Below the pieces are notes generated by a model. The model saw only the letters and a program-made list of their open reading frames with translations. It searched no databases and was not told where the DNA came from. From Rotaria sp. Silwood1 (taxonomy: Eukaryota; Rotifera; Eurotatoria; Philodinida; Philodinidae), in assembly GCA_905250075.1 (NCBI GenBank), contig CAJNOP010000060.1:18616-82615 (forward strand): DNA of 64,000 bases, read 5' to 3'. Shown here piece after piece: positions 1 to 10,822 of the stretch. Both the position numbers and the translations under genes were made by a program. Position 1 is the stretch's first letter. Each line of letters begins with the position of its first letter.

Positions 1-1205
1 ATGAAAATAAATTTTTATTTTCTTTTTATTAGGTGTAAGATGATGATATCTAATTGTCATCACTTGAAATGCATAATCAAAATGAAATAAAAACAGAAAT
101 TCATTTATAATTACTCTTTTGTTTTGATTTTTATGAACTATTGAAACATTTATTATTGTTTGTTGTCTGATTTTGTGGTTGATATTATGCACACTTAATC
201 ATCACGACACTTTTTAGTAAAGACAATTCGATTATTATCTAATCAATCTTTTATTCATTTGCAAATGAAAGTTTCTAGACTTGATAAAAAAAACTAAGAT
301 TATTATTGACTACAAGTAATGCACTATCTCGATGTAGAATAAACATAAGGACATCGTTTTTTATTGAAATATTTCTATTAGTGATTGATATGAACAAGAT
401 ATTTAAAGAAAAGCAAGAAACACCATATTGATAAACTATTAGACTGTAAAGCATAAAGTTACTTTTTAAACAAACAAAATTTTATATGAAAAAAGTTGTC
501 TATAATATTTGTGAATTTTATTTTTATCAATACTGCATCTATTAGCATTTCATGAATGCCCTGTTATACACAATCAGTTAAAATTCATGTTTACGAAGAA
601 TAAAGATCGCTATTGAAGCTCATGCTACTCAACAAGTCATATGATTATCCCTGAATCATATATAGAGTATTGTTATTGGCGACTAGTGATAAAAAAACGA
701 CACTATGTTAATAAATAAGACATTTTAAGAAACTTTTTTTGATTTCAGGTCGTCTAAAGAGCAAATAATATTCACATAGACATCCTACTCAGGATAAATT
801 TCTTGATCAGTGTAAGAATAAAAATTTTAAAAACATTTTTCTCAAAACGGTCCAGACTACTGTAGAAATCCCATAAGGATACAGAAGAATGTGAGTAAAG
901 GGAAGACTCACATTCATCCATACCCCACGGCAGATTATCGAATTCTTCATGTGACGATTTGTCCTGCAACGACACCAATTCACCGATCACCAATGGTCAT
1001 AATTCGTTTCGAACAATATAATTCGTGAAAAGCTGGCCCAATGGAATTCTTTACGCCATTGTGATGATGCAATGCGTTGTGGTAGGTGTGTGTGGACACC
1101 ATTTAAGGAGAATCTCTCTCGTTCTTACGCAAATACTGTGAGCTACATAACTCACCATTTTTTTTTCGTCTACTACAAGTTCTCTTTTTCGGCAAACAAC
1201 AACAT
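1..1205. other. Left-edge intergenic DNA
   Basis: AT-rich sequence with no open frame that resembles a protein and no clear exon. The short open frames on both strands have no family motif or splice-site support. It presumably holds the promoter of the B-box gene that starts at 1206, but I see no convincing TATA box. Confidence 0.5.
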
Positions 1206-2468
1206 ATGGCGTCATCCACAATACGAACATGTGCAATTGCCACATGTAAACGTTCGTCTTTTGCACTATGTCATTGCTGTCAAGAACATTTATGTATCAA
1301 TCATTTGAAAGAACATTCAGATCTACTCAATTCAAGATTATTACCGCTCGCAGACGAAATTAATAGTTTATTGCAACGAATCAAAAGTGAATCTTTGAAC
1401 GAATCATCTTGTCTCAACGATCTTGAAAAATGGCGTCAGGAAGCACATCAAACGATTGATCGATTCTACGAGACTAAACGCAAACAGTTTATGAATAAGA
1501 TAGGCGAAGATAAAAGAATAGAACTCGATCAATTGAGAATTAAAATTGAAGAATTAATACAAGAGCAAGACGCAAATCAAGATCAACTTAATTTGATCAC
1601 AGAGGAAATTTGTTCAATTAAACGAGCTATTGATGAATTTCAAAACCTTGATCTCACTATTCATCCTTTCACGATTGATGATAATCTTATTGTACTTAAA
1701 TTGCATGTATTTCTTCCTCTTAGAACTCCATCTCGAACAATGTCTTATACAGCTAAGAGTTCTGCAATGGCCAGCAATGGAAAACATGTATTAATAGAAA
1801 ATGAGTCGAATCTGTGTTTACTCAACGATCGATTGGCATTTACCAAAAAGACACCATGGACGTTTAGTAATATATGGGAAATGTGTTGGTCATCAACACT
1901 CGCTCGATTCATCGTCGTTACCAATAAAATTTTGTTTGTTCTCGATGAAAAAACAATGACACTCACACGATGTGAAATTTCTTCGGATAAGAATTGGTAT
2001 CGGGGAACATGTTCTAATACAACACTATACTTATCAACCTGGCAATCAGAAGAAGGATCAAATATAATTGAATACTCTCTTCCATCTATTAAATACGTGA
2101 AACAATGGCAACCACCGTTAACATGTCACAAAGACGAATGGATTGAAGATTTTGAGTTTAAAAATGATTCAATGGCGATGATCATCGTTCATGATAAAAA
2201 TAAGTCTTGGCGTTTCGAACTTCGTTCATCAGTGACACTTCAATGTCTCTGGTTGCTAGAGCTCGATGGAGGATTTCGCTGTCGTTCGATTAATAGTGAT
2301 CAATGGATTTTAATCAAGGATAAACAATCAGAGATATTGCATATATCGAACGATGGATGCATTATAGAACAACAACGATACGATTCACAAATAAAAAATG
2401 TTGCTATCTTAGATGCTAATATACTCATGATTAAGACTACTGATCGTATTAATTTACATGAAATCTAA
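1206..2468 (+). CDS. B-box zinc finger / coiled-coil protein with propeller-like C-terminus
   Basis: Intronless frame of 420 residues. The N-terminus carries a B-box-like zinc-binding pattern: Cys9, Cys14, Cys22, Cys25, Cys30, His33 and His37. Residues about 50-155 are rich in Glu, Gln, Lys and Leu and look like a coiled coil. The remaining ~250 residues show repeated short hydrophobic strands with Trp (for example around residues 215-240 and 265-290), as in a WD/NHL-type beta-propeller, though no canonical repeat is clear. This resembles the TRIM-like layout B-box, coiled coil, propeller without a RING finger. Such proteins form large families in rotifers (general knowledge). Role unknown: possibly a scaffold or ubiquitin-linked adaptor, but without RING no ligase activity can be claimed. 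The ATG at 1206 is chosen because the zinc-binding residues follow at once. Confidence 0.8.
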   Translation: MASSTIRTCAIATCKRSSFALCHCCQEHLCINHLKEHSDLLNSRLLPLADEINSLLQRIKSESLNESSCLNDLEKWRQEAHQTIDRFYETKRKQFMNKIGEDKRIELDQLRIKIEELIQEQDANQDQLNLITEEICSIKRAIDEFQNLDLTIHPFTIDDNLIVLKLHVFLPLRTPSRTMSYTAKSSAMASNGKHVLIENESNLCLLNDRLAFTKKTPWTFSNIWEMCWSSTLARFIVVTNKILFVLDEKTMTLTRCEISSDKNWYRGTCSNTTLYLSTWQSEEGSNIIEYSLPSIKYVKQWQPPLTCHKDEWIEDFEFKNDSMAMIIVHDKNKSWRFELRSSVTLQCLWLLELDGGFRCRSINSDQWILIKDKQSEILHISNDGCIIEQQRYDSQIKNVAILDANILMIKTTDRINLHEI

Positions 2469-3127
2469 AAACTTAAAATTAACTATCTCTTTTTACTCAA
2501 TCTATCAATAATGTAAAATTTGATTCAATTAGATGTGTATCATTTCATCTATTTAGCTACACAATCAGAATAATAGAACTACATGGTATACCTGTGGATG
2601 TGAACATAGGTGAAGATGGGTAACCTACATTCTTATCCACGTACTCTACACCCACATCAACATCGATATGCTTTTTGTAGAGTATAGCAAGATGCATCTG
2701 TTTTTGTGGTGTAGACTTAGAAAGAAATGTTCGAAATAAAAAATAACAACAGGATACAATGCATTGCCTATAAGAGCAAAAAAAGAAATATGGATAATCA
2801 ACCAACAAAATGGTTCCAGGAGTTTCTTCTAGCAAATCAAACTCAAAAAAAACACCGATACATCGAAGATCATATCTGCTTTTTCCTTATATATGTATAA
2901 GTGATAATTGTAAGAGACAACCAAGTATCCGATCTTATCTACTAAGAGCGTTACAAGATTATTACACATAATATTTCTAGTAGCATTCAGTTAAATGAAA
3001 AATTTACCATATTTTGACTTTTTTCTTTCTCATCCATCTATCACATCAAAACAACCATCATTTATCATGTGCAATAGACCATGCAGGCCAATGACATTTG
3101 AGTCTTGAAAATCTTTGCAACCATTGA
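2469..3127. other. Intergenic DNA downstream of the B-box gene
   Basis: No supported gene. A 92-residue open frame on the minus strand (2557-2835) has no motif and no splice context. Confidence 0.5.
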
Positions 3128-3280
3128 CTAGACATATTCGGATCAAATGAAAGCTTTCACCACCAAACTAACAAGGTTAAAATATTAGCGGATGTTGGCT
3201 TGCCTACAGGGAGATATTCGAATTTTAAGGTATTTATAGTATATGTAAGATCAAGGGGGAAAAAGCAGATTTTGGCGTCC

Positions 3281-3470
3281 AAAATCTTTCAAAATCTTCA
3301 AAATCTTTTAAAATCTCTCAAAATCTTTTAAAATCTTTTAAAATCTTTTGAAATCTTTCAAAATCTTTCAAAATCTCTCAAAATCTCTCAAAATCTTTCA
3401 AAATCTTTCAAAATCTTTCAAAATCTCTCAAAATCGCTCAAAATCTTTCAAAATCTCTCAAAATCGCTGA
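3281..3470. repeat. Decamer tandem array, left arm
   Basis: About 19 copies of a 10-base unit close to AAAATCTTTC, with variants in the 7th-9th bases (CTCTC, CGCTC). It follows directly after the left terminal repeat of the foldback element. Confidence 0.9.
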
Positions 3471-3479
3471 AAACAGTAT

Positions 3480-5400
3480 AGGAAGTGGTTAGCTTGGCCC
3501 GAGATCTTTTAAGTACTGTATTCCCTTAACTTAAAGGACGAGCTTATAGATGAAATAAAATAAGTTTATGTACGTATATGTATGCTTATTTGCAGTCACG
3601 TACCCTCATATATATATTCGAAGCATTACTTTAACTAACTAAGATTGCTAAGGGTAATGAGAAAGATCGATAATGAAATCGAAAATCAAAAAATATGATT
3701 GATTATCATTGATTCGAATCATTGATTACCAATCCTATGTTTCGGTTTTGTTTCGGTTTCAGCTTAACTTTCAGCCTTTTATTATTATTATTAAATGGCT
3801 ATACTTTGAGCTATATTGTTAGCTAATCAGATTCTTTTCGTGTTTTTCTCTTGTTCAATCGAATTTTGTAGTGAAATATCAGTCAAACAAGTATTTTTAC
3901 GCTTAGAGTCTTGTGGAGTCATCCTGCCAATTATCGGATTCTCTGGGAATCGGATGTTGGGAATATCCAGTTGTCGACCAATCTTTTTTCTGACCGAAAT
4001 TTCAGTCTTTAAGCTTTTTTCCGTGTCTGAGTTTCGTCTTATCATATTGTTGGGCAGGATTCTCAGCCTACCACATATATTTATGCTTTCAACTGTAACT
4101 TTGATCCAGTCAGAGATTTCATGCTTGGAAGTGAGCAAGGTAGATTAACTTACTATGCATAATTCGTCAGGACTCATTTTTTCTTTGTTCTGGTTGAGCA
4201 ATCAGTTTCAGGATCACACTGATATTTCATTAATATAGATGCGATGCACTCTGTTTATAGACAATCTCATAATGACCCTGATACTTTCAAGTTTCAATCG
4301 AGAACCCTGCAACTTACAATTCAATCATCTTGTGGAAAAAAGTACAATGTGACTTTGGCAGTGTAAATGATGCAGGATGATCTTTCCAGGAGGTAGACTT
4401 TAGCAGGAGAGCGAATAGTCGTGAGTGGGCACAAGAGAGGCGTCGACGAACGTCTTGTCATCAACCTGAAAAGTTCACTGCAGGTATGCTTTAGAAAAGA
4501 TCTACATAAGATCTAGTATGTTTTCTTTAAGAATACTCCACTAAGATTCGCCAATGAAGGATCGCAATTAGGAGTGACACTTTAACTTTAAAAAACTTTA
4601 AAAAGTAGTTAAAGTTAAAGTAACTATCTAAAACTTTAAAGTTAAATTTTAGATTGACATACTTGACAGTTTAACTTTAAAAAAATCAAAGTTTAGGGTA
4701 CACTTTTTTAACATCTTTATTTTATAAATATTAATAATTTTGATCATTTGTCAAGTTATCTCAAAGTAAAGGGTGGAACAGAATAATTGACTGTGTTTTG
4801 CATAGTATTTTCTCATTGTTTAAGCTTTCGCCGCCACTCCCGTCGCCCGAGCAGAAAAGTCATTTTTCACCAGAATAATCAAAATTGAGATTAATGCATG
4901 GGAAGATAACCCGTAATATGTTCTTTCATCAACGACCAAAATTTTTACTCGACACCTCGTTTTTTTTCGATAATTTTGAAAGTTTTCGTCATCCCTCCAT
5001 CGAAAAAATAAGTTGTTTTCAGAAAAACCAAAAAATCTTCTTCATTTTTTCTCAGTATGATTGTTTGGCTGCTCAATCCAAATTTCTCTGTTCATTCTTA
5101 TTCTCTACATTTTATTTCTTTTTGTTTTAAAGAACATGATACGCTGCAGTGTAATACAGTCCTGTTTGTTAATTAAGATATTCTGGGTTATATTTATAGA
5201 CAATACATAAGTAGACACCCATTACTAAGGGTTTTCTGCGTCATTGAACTTGTGATTCCCTTTCTCTACTTAAAGAGTAAGAATTTAATGAAAGATCATA
5301 TACTACACTGCACTAAGAAATTCTTTTTCAAACAAAAAAAAAGCATTAAATAATGATATAGAGTGAGCCCAGACGGAGAAAGAAGATAAGTCACATTATG
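3480..5400. other. Non-coding segment unique to the left foldback arm
   Basis: No counterpart in the right arm. Two opposed open frames overlap at 3816-4148, with no recognisable motif. At 4580-4700 there is a low-complexity stretch built from AACTTTAA-like palindromic words. It may be a further insertion into the left arm or a deletion from the right. Confidence 0.4.
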
Positions 5401-6069
5401 AATCTAGCGTCCCAAAAAATCTGAACCTAATTTTGCTAGCCTGAGAATCAGCATTGAGTCCTCAGTATTATTCATAGGGTTTTTTGCTTTTGTCACAACT
5501 CAATTATTTCTCACCAGTAGTCGCCCTCAAGTATCGAGAGAATTTTTTATCATAGTTCTATTATAAGTTTTTATAGTTTGATAGAGGTAAGCGTGTTCAT
5601 TACAAATATCACACATTTTCAAAAGTACTCAGATAATAAGAAAGATCTGAAGCACTCTCTGAAAGCCTGAAAAATAGTTTTTGACCCGAAAGTTCATTAA
5701 AACACAAACTAGGTTCGTGAAAAATAGGTTCATTTCCTGCAAAGTTTTACTTCTCTATCAGAATCTATGAAAATGTCTTAGACGTTCAATGTTTTTCCAT
5801 CGAAAAATGCCAAATATCGCCCAGATTGGATCTTGCAATGGTTGGGAATGTTTTTTTGAGCGTTATGAAGTTATAGGTTTTACGGGCGTGCCAGCTTGAT
5901 TTTTTTTACCGAATATATAATTCACTCTACTCCTTCTGTTCATTCCATTTTGATCTTGAAATCCGATGTCTAGTAAAGCACTTTTACCTTAACCAGGGTA
6001 CTTTATAGCCAATGTCTGTCTTTTTTTGACTAATTTTCGATGGTTTTTGGGTAGAAGTGACCCTGGTTG

Positions 6070-7845
6070 CAGTGGCGTAGCCAAGGGGGAGGCAAATGGG
6101 CAGTTGCCCATTTCATTTTAAGAGTTGCCCATTGTAATTTTTAAAAGTAAGGCTTTGCCCATTGAATTTTCTAAATTGTTTAGTTCTTTGCTGCTGCATA
6201 CATCTATAAAGATCTCAATATAAATCCAGATGAAATATGCAAATTATATACACAAATGCATCATCGTCGTCTTGATTTAGGTGTTTGAATTTGAAATATA
6301 AATCTTATAAATAGAGATATTCAAAATAGACTAAACACACATGACTCAGTCTTAAGGTCTCTCCACCTTCAAAAATCAATATCAGTCCAGGAACATTCTA
6401 ATGCCATGACATTCGGAGAATACGTTGTAGCTATAGTGGAGAAGCTATGATGAAAGTTTCAGTTCTATACCATGACGTTTGACAGAGATATCCACCAAAC
6501 AAGGTTCAAAAATAACTGATTCGGCATCCCAATTTTTTTGACTCAGGGTCTTTATATATGTTTAATTTTTTTTTGGTTGAAAGAGCATGTTAGGATGCAG
6601 GGCACCTAAGACTCATTTTTTTTTGAATTTTTATTTCTTGAAAAGAGAGAAGGAACTACAAGTTCGATGAGTCAAACAACTCTCTAAAAATGGAGCTCAA
6701 TTTATAAAAGTGATTGTACATATAACAGAACAAAGCTTAACTAAAACGAAGGACTCTTTGGTGCCGCACGTTTTGACATGCTGTTTCAAACAAAAAAAAA
6801 ATGCATACAGAGTGGTCCAAAAGTAACCGAGCAGTCTTTGATTGCGAATAACTTTTGATAGGAACAAGATAGAGAGCTGCGGCTTTTATCGTTTAAAAGA
6901 GAAAACAAACTGCATTGAATCTTGAATACCGGATTTTTATAACAAAATTTCTCATGGTTTTCGGACAAGTTTCTTTAAAAAACTAAGGCTTTTTAAATAG
7001 GTCTAAAAGGTGGATTTTTCGTCAAAAGCTCCGAGAAAACGTCGGCTTTTCGCCAAGAATCTGCTGAGAACACGTAGTAAAATGTTAAGAACTAATGATT
7101 TGCTAAATCTTTTTGGCATTGAACCTACACAGATTATTGAACTTTAGTTAACGATTCTGATGCACTACTGAAAATTAAAATTCTAAAACTTTTACATTGC
7201 AAAAATATTTGCGTCACAAAAGTTGTCTGGAGACTCCGAGTGAATATGGTCATAAAAATCTGGTATTCAAGATTCGATGCAGTTTTTTCTCTTTTAAACG
7301 ATGAAAACCGCAACTCTCTATCTTGTTCCTATCAAAAGTGATTCGTAATCAAAGACTACCCGGTTACTTTTGGACCATCCTATATAATTAGCCTGGTCGG
7401 AGAAGTTTGGTTTGAGCGTTCGACAAATCATAAACTGAGAAAAAACGAAAAAGATTTTTCGATTTCACCAAAAACCAGCTTATTTTTCAAGTAGGTAGTG
7501 ACGGAAAAAATCAAAAATTTTGCTAAAACAATGTACGAAATAAAAAGCTATATCTCTTTTGAAAGGGCAGATTTCCGACTATCTTCTCACACACTTATCT
7601 CAATTTTCATGTTTTTGACGAAAATTGACTTTTTTGGAGGGGGGGGGGACCTTAAGATCTGACTTTTATGCAAATTTCATTAAAAGAAACTCGTTTCATT
7701 TTTTTGTGTTTTTTTACGTTATCAGTACTTGGTTGGGTCAAAAAACTTTTGGCCCATCAATGAAAACCTTGCCCATTTCGCCCATCATTTTTTCTAGCAT
7801 AAGAGAAGTTTGCCCATTGGTATAAAAATCCTGGCTACGCCACTG
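6070..7845. mobile_element. hAT-type non-autonomous DNA transposon
   Basis: Terminal inverted repeats CAGTGGCGTAGCCA at both ends, flanked by a perfect 8-base direct repeat CCTGGTTG (6062-6069 and 7846-7853). An 8-base target duplication with CAG-starting termini is the signature of hAT transposons. Short subterminal words TTGCCCAT recur near both ends (about 6102-6165 and 7750-7820). No transposase frame survives, so it must have been moved in trans. It contains a second, nested element at 6808-7382. Confidence 0.88.
6808..7382. mobile_element. TA-flanked foldback element nested in the hAT copy
   Basis: Inverted arms of about 135 bases (6808-6945 and 7250-7382) share roughly 90% identity. 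Ends read TA-CAGAGTGGTCCAAAAG on the left and TA-TAGGATGGTCCAAAAG on the right, in the style of Tc1/mariner-type termini with TA target sites. The spacer of about 300 bases has no open frame. Its position inside the hAT element shows that it inserted later. Confidence 0.75.
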
Positions 7846-7957
7846 CCTGGTTGACATGAAAAATGCTATATTTGGAATCAGTGTCCGAAAGTGTCAATCA
7901 ACGCATGTGTGCTTCGAATTCTTTCTACGATATTTTTTTCAGTTAGATTTCGACCCA

Positions 7958-8135
7958 TGGTCCTCCTCAGGAATATAAGGGAAAATGAATTTCATTAAAA
8001 CCACCATTTAAATATCTATACACCTATAATTTGTTTTTCAAATAACATTTTACAAGTCCAGAACTACTTTTCCACTGACCAAACGTTTTTCTGATAGAAT
8101 TCATTTTTCCTTATATCCTTGAGGGAGACCATGGG
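7958..8135. repeat. Imperfect palindrome
   Basis: Left arm around 7958-7995 (begins CCATGGTC) pairs with right arm around 8098-8135 (ends GACCATGG), about 38 bases each around a ~100 base loop. It lies in the right half of the foldback element. Confidence 0.7.
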
Positions 8136-8898
8136 TGAAAATTCGGCAGAAAAAAATGCCGCAGAAACAATTTGAAATACGCATAATTGAACTGAGGTTT
8201 TTGTGCTGATTTCAAATATGGTGTTTTTAAAACCAAACCTAGTTCGTTCTACTCGAAAACCATCGAATACTAACCCAAAATGACTCTCAAGTATAGTAGG
8301 TATAGCATAAGCACTTTACTAAACATTGAATTTCAAGTTGAAAATGGTGTCATCAGAAAGAGACAGTTGAATTGCGTATCTGGTAAAAAAATCTCCTGGT
8401 GCACCCGTATAAAATGTAAGTTTAAAAAGCCGAAATAATCATTATTTGCAACCATATGACCCAATCGAGGCGGTATTTGCCAATTATCGGTTGAAAAGGT
8501 TTGAATACTTAGGACCTTCTTATAGGTTCTGGTAGAGAAAAAACTTCTACGCGAATGAGCCTATTTTTCTTGGATTCCAATGGAACTTTGATGAACTTGC
8601 AGGTCAAAAACTGGTTTTTAGGGATTCCAGAAAGTGCTTCAGATGTTTCTTTTTATCAGACGAATTTTGAAAATAAGTGTGATGATCGAAATCAGCATGC
8701 TGAGTTCAATCGAACTGGAAGTGCCTCTACAAAAACAAAGATACAAGTTTTTTTTTGATCCCTGAGGGAGCCAAAGTATGAATGCTGATTCTCAGAATAA
8801 TAAAATTGGGTTCAGACTTTTCAGACGCATATTCCGTAGTATGACACATCTCCTTTATTAGAACACGCAGATTTCCTCTAACTGGAGTAGATTCAAAC

Positions 8899-9080
8899 TT
8901 TTTGAAATCTCTCAAAATCTTTCGAAATCTTTTGAAATCTTTGAAATCTTTCAAAATCTTTCAAAATCTTTTGAAATCTTTCAAAATCTTNNNNNNNNNN
9001 AATCTTTTGAAATCTTTCAAAATCTTTCAAAATCTTTCAAAATCTTTCAAAATCTTTTAAAATCTTAAAATCTTAAAATC
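8899..9080. repeat. Decamer tandem array, right arm, with assembly gap
   Basis: Copies of a 10-base AAAATCTTTC-like unit, several with one or two base deletions, interrupted by ten N at 8991-9000. On the + strand the unit reads the same way as in the left array, although the surrounding arms are inverted. Confidence 0.88.
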
Positions 9081-9094
9081 TGCTTTTTCCCCCT

Positions 9095-9437
9095 TGTGTA
9101 AGATACCCACAATTGAACATTTCGACCGAATTAATGTTTCTTTTTTTTGTAATGGTAGGATAGAGCTTGTCGAGTTACATTAGAAAAACTGTGTCTCAAA
9201 TTTTAAAAATGAACTTGAAAAAATTTTTTTACGAAAGTCACAATTTCATGTCTATTTCCCCCAACATTTCAAAATAATCGTAACTTGGATGGATATTTTT
9301 CTAAAATTTTTTAGATATCTTTTTAAAATTTGAAACACAGTTTTTCTAATACAACTCAACGAGCTTTATCCAACCATTACAATAAAAGAAACATTAATTC
9401 GGTCGAAATGTTCAATAGTGGGTATCTTACATATACT
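9095..9437. mobile_element. Small hairpin element inside the right terminal repeat
   Basis: Left arm 9091-9210 begins TGTAAGATACCCA; right arm 9325-9437 ends GGGTATCTTACA. The arms are near-perfect complements over about 110 bases. It splits the right terminal repeat of the foldback: the outer part continues at 9438 and the inner part lies at 9070-9087. A diverged relative is at 21683-22010. Confidence 0.75.
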
Positions 9438-9547
9438 GTAAATACCTTAAAATTCGAATATCTCCCTGTAGGCAAGTCAACAGCCGCTAATATTATAACC
9501 TTGTTAGTTTGGCGGTGAGAGCTTTCATTTGACCTGAATATGTCTAG

Positions 9548-10822
9548 TTAATTCAACTGACAACACAAACACCTCCATTGTAAGATATAAATGCCTATTG
9601 TTGATCTGTCGTTGAATAAAGATTCGATCCATAATGAAAACCCAAAGTTAATCAATTGTTTTTAGCTTACTAATGTTTCGAGATATAGAATAGGGAAAAT
9701 ATGTACAGTTATTTACTTCACCATCTTTGTTCTAATGATTCTTGAGTACTAAGTTAGTAGAATACTTAAAAAGTCTGTGTAATTGTGTTCTACACAAGTA
9801 AACATTTTGCGTAATCACATTTCAAACAAGCTAATGTTCAACTTGCCTACTGAACTACGTATACTAGTAATTAGCAATGGCTCTAAACTTGAATTACTAG
9901 CACTAATACAGTGATCCGAAGAAAGCTTGCCTATAAAATCAATGTATTTAAAGAGAGAGAAGAAAACTAAATGTGTAGTTTGCCAATGATCTTTTTCTTG
10001 TCAGAAGCGCTATAAAATTGAATATTTGTTTAGTTTTAGTATTTGCTTTCTTATCAATATATTCAATATTGTAACCACTACAGACAACACAATATTATTG
10101 TTCGATTAATACAATTTCTTAACGAACCCATTTCAAAATCTAGCTTTTCTTTCTTTGCAATAGATTAAAAATATAAATATAACTGCATCTGATATTGAAA
10201 TATCAAAGTTTCATTTTGAAAATTTTTTCATTTATTTAACATTCATTAGATTAAAAAAATGATTGGAAACTTGAACGATTGAAAATATTAACAAGGCAAG
10301 AAAAATATATTGTTTTCATGGAAGATTCTTATATTTTCTCAATGTATTTTCCTGGCGTCAATTTTATTCAGTTCATTTTTTACTGTAAGATTAATTCATT
10401 CGATAACAATGCCATCAGAAACTGATATGTTAACTACTAACATTTTTAAACAAACATATTTAATAAATGTCTTACTATACGATTTAGCTAAAAGATTCTG
10501 GCTTATTGTATACTTGTTAAAAAATTTCCAATCATTTTCGTATTCTATATTTCTAATGCATCGACTTTTTTTTGTTTTCCTAATGCATAGCTATACTCAT
10601 ATTTCAAGCAGATACACAACGGAGTATATAACAGAAAGACATTTCTATTTTGTAAAAATGCTTGAAAATGTCTTATATCAATCTATTCATGATTGTAAAC
10701 TGATTAATCAGTGAAAATTTAATCAAAATTTTATTTGAATTTCCACAAAATACAATGCATTATTTTTTCTTTCAATATGAACAAGAATAAATTGAATTGA
10801 ACAGAAAACAAAGAAAATGTTT
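9548..10822. other. Intergenic DNA
   Basis: AT-rich, no supported gene. A 134-residue open frame at 10310-10714 starts with a hydrophobic segment, but has no family motif and the base composition of non-coding DNA. Confidence 0.5.

Larger units (their letters stand above)
3128..9547. mobile_element. Large composite foldback element
   Basis: The ends form terminal inverted repeats beginning CTAGACATATTC: left about 3128-3270, right about 9438-9547 with its inner part displaced to 9070-9087. Internal segments also pair in inverted orientation at lower identity: 5400-5460 with 8770-8830, 5715-5770 with 8515-8575, and 5940-6065 with 8225-8330. The whole is therefore a hairpin of diverged arms, with a hAT insertion (6070-7845) near the apex. 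The left arm holds about 1.9 kb (3480-5400) with no counterpart on the right. No transposase frame is recognisable. A relict of the same terminus lies at 21683-22085, which argues for a mobile family rather than a one-off genomic palindrome. No target duplication is clear. Confidence 0.7.

Noticed and set aside
3281-3470. Decamer array as a possible CRISPR-like or telomeric repeat
   Set aside because: Units are contiguous without spacers, and the motif does not match a known telomere repeat. It sits inside a foldback element.
3816-4148. Two overlapping opposed frames (110 and 103 residues) as a transposase
   Set aside because: No catalytic or DNA-binding motif on either strand; open by chance.
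10310-10714. 134-residue open frame with hydrophobic start
   Set aside because: No family motif, AT-rich non-coding composition, and no neighbouring exon or expression cue.
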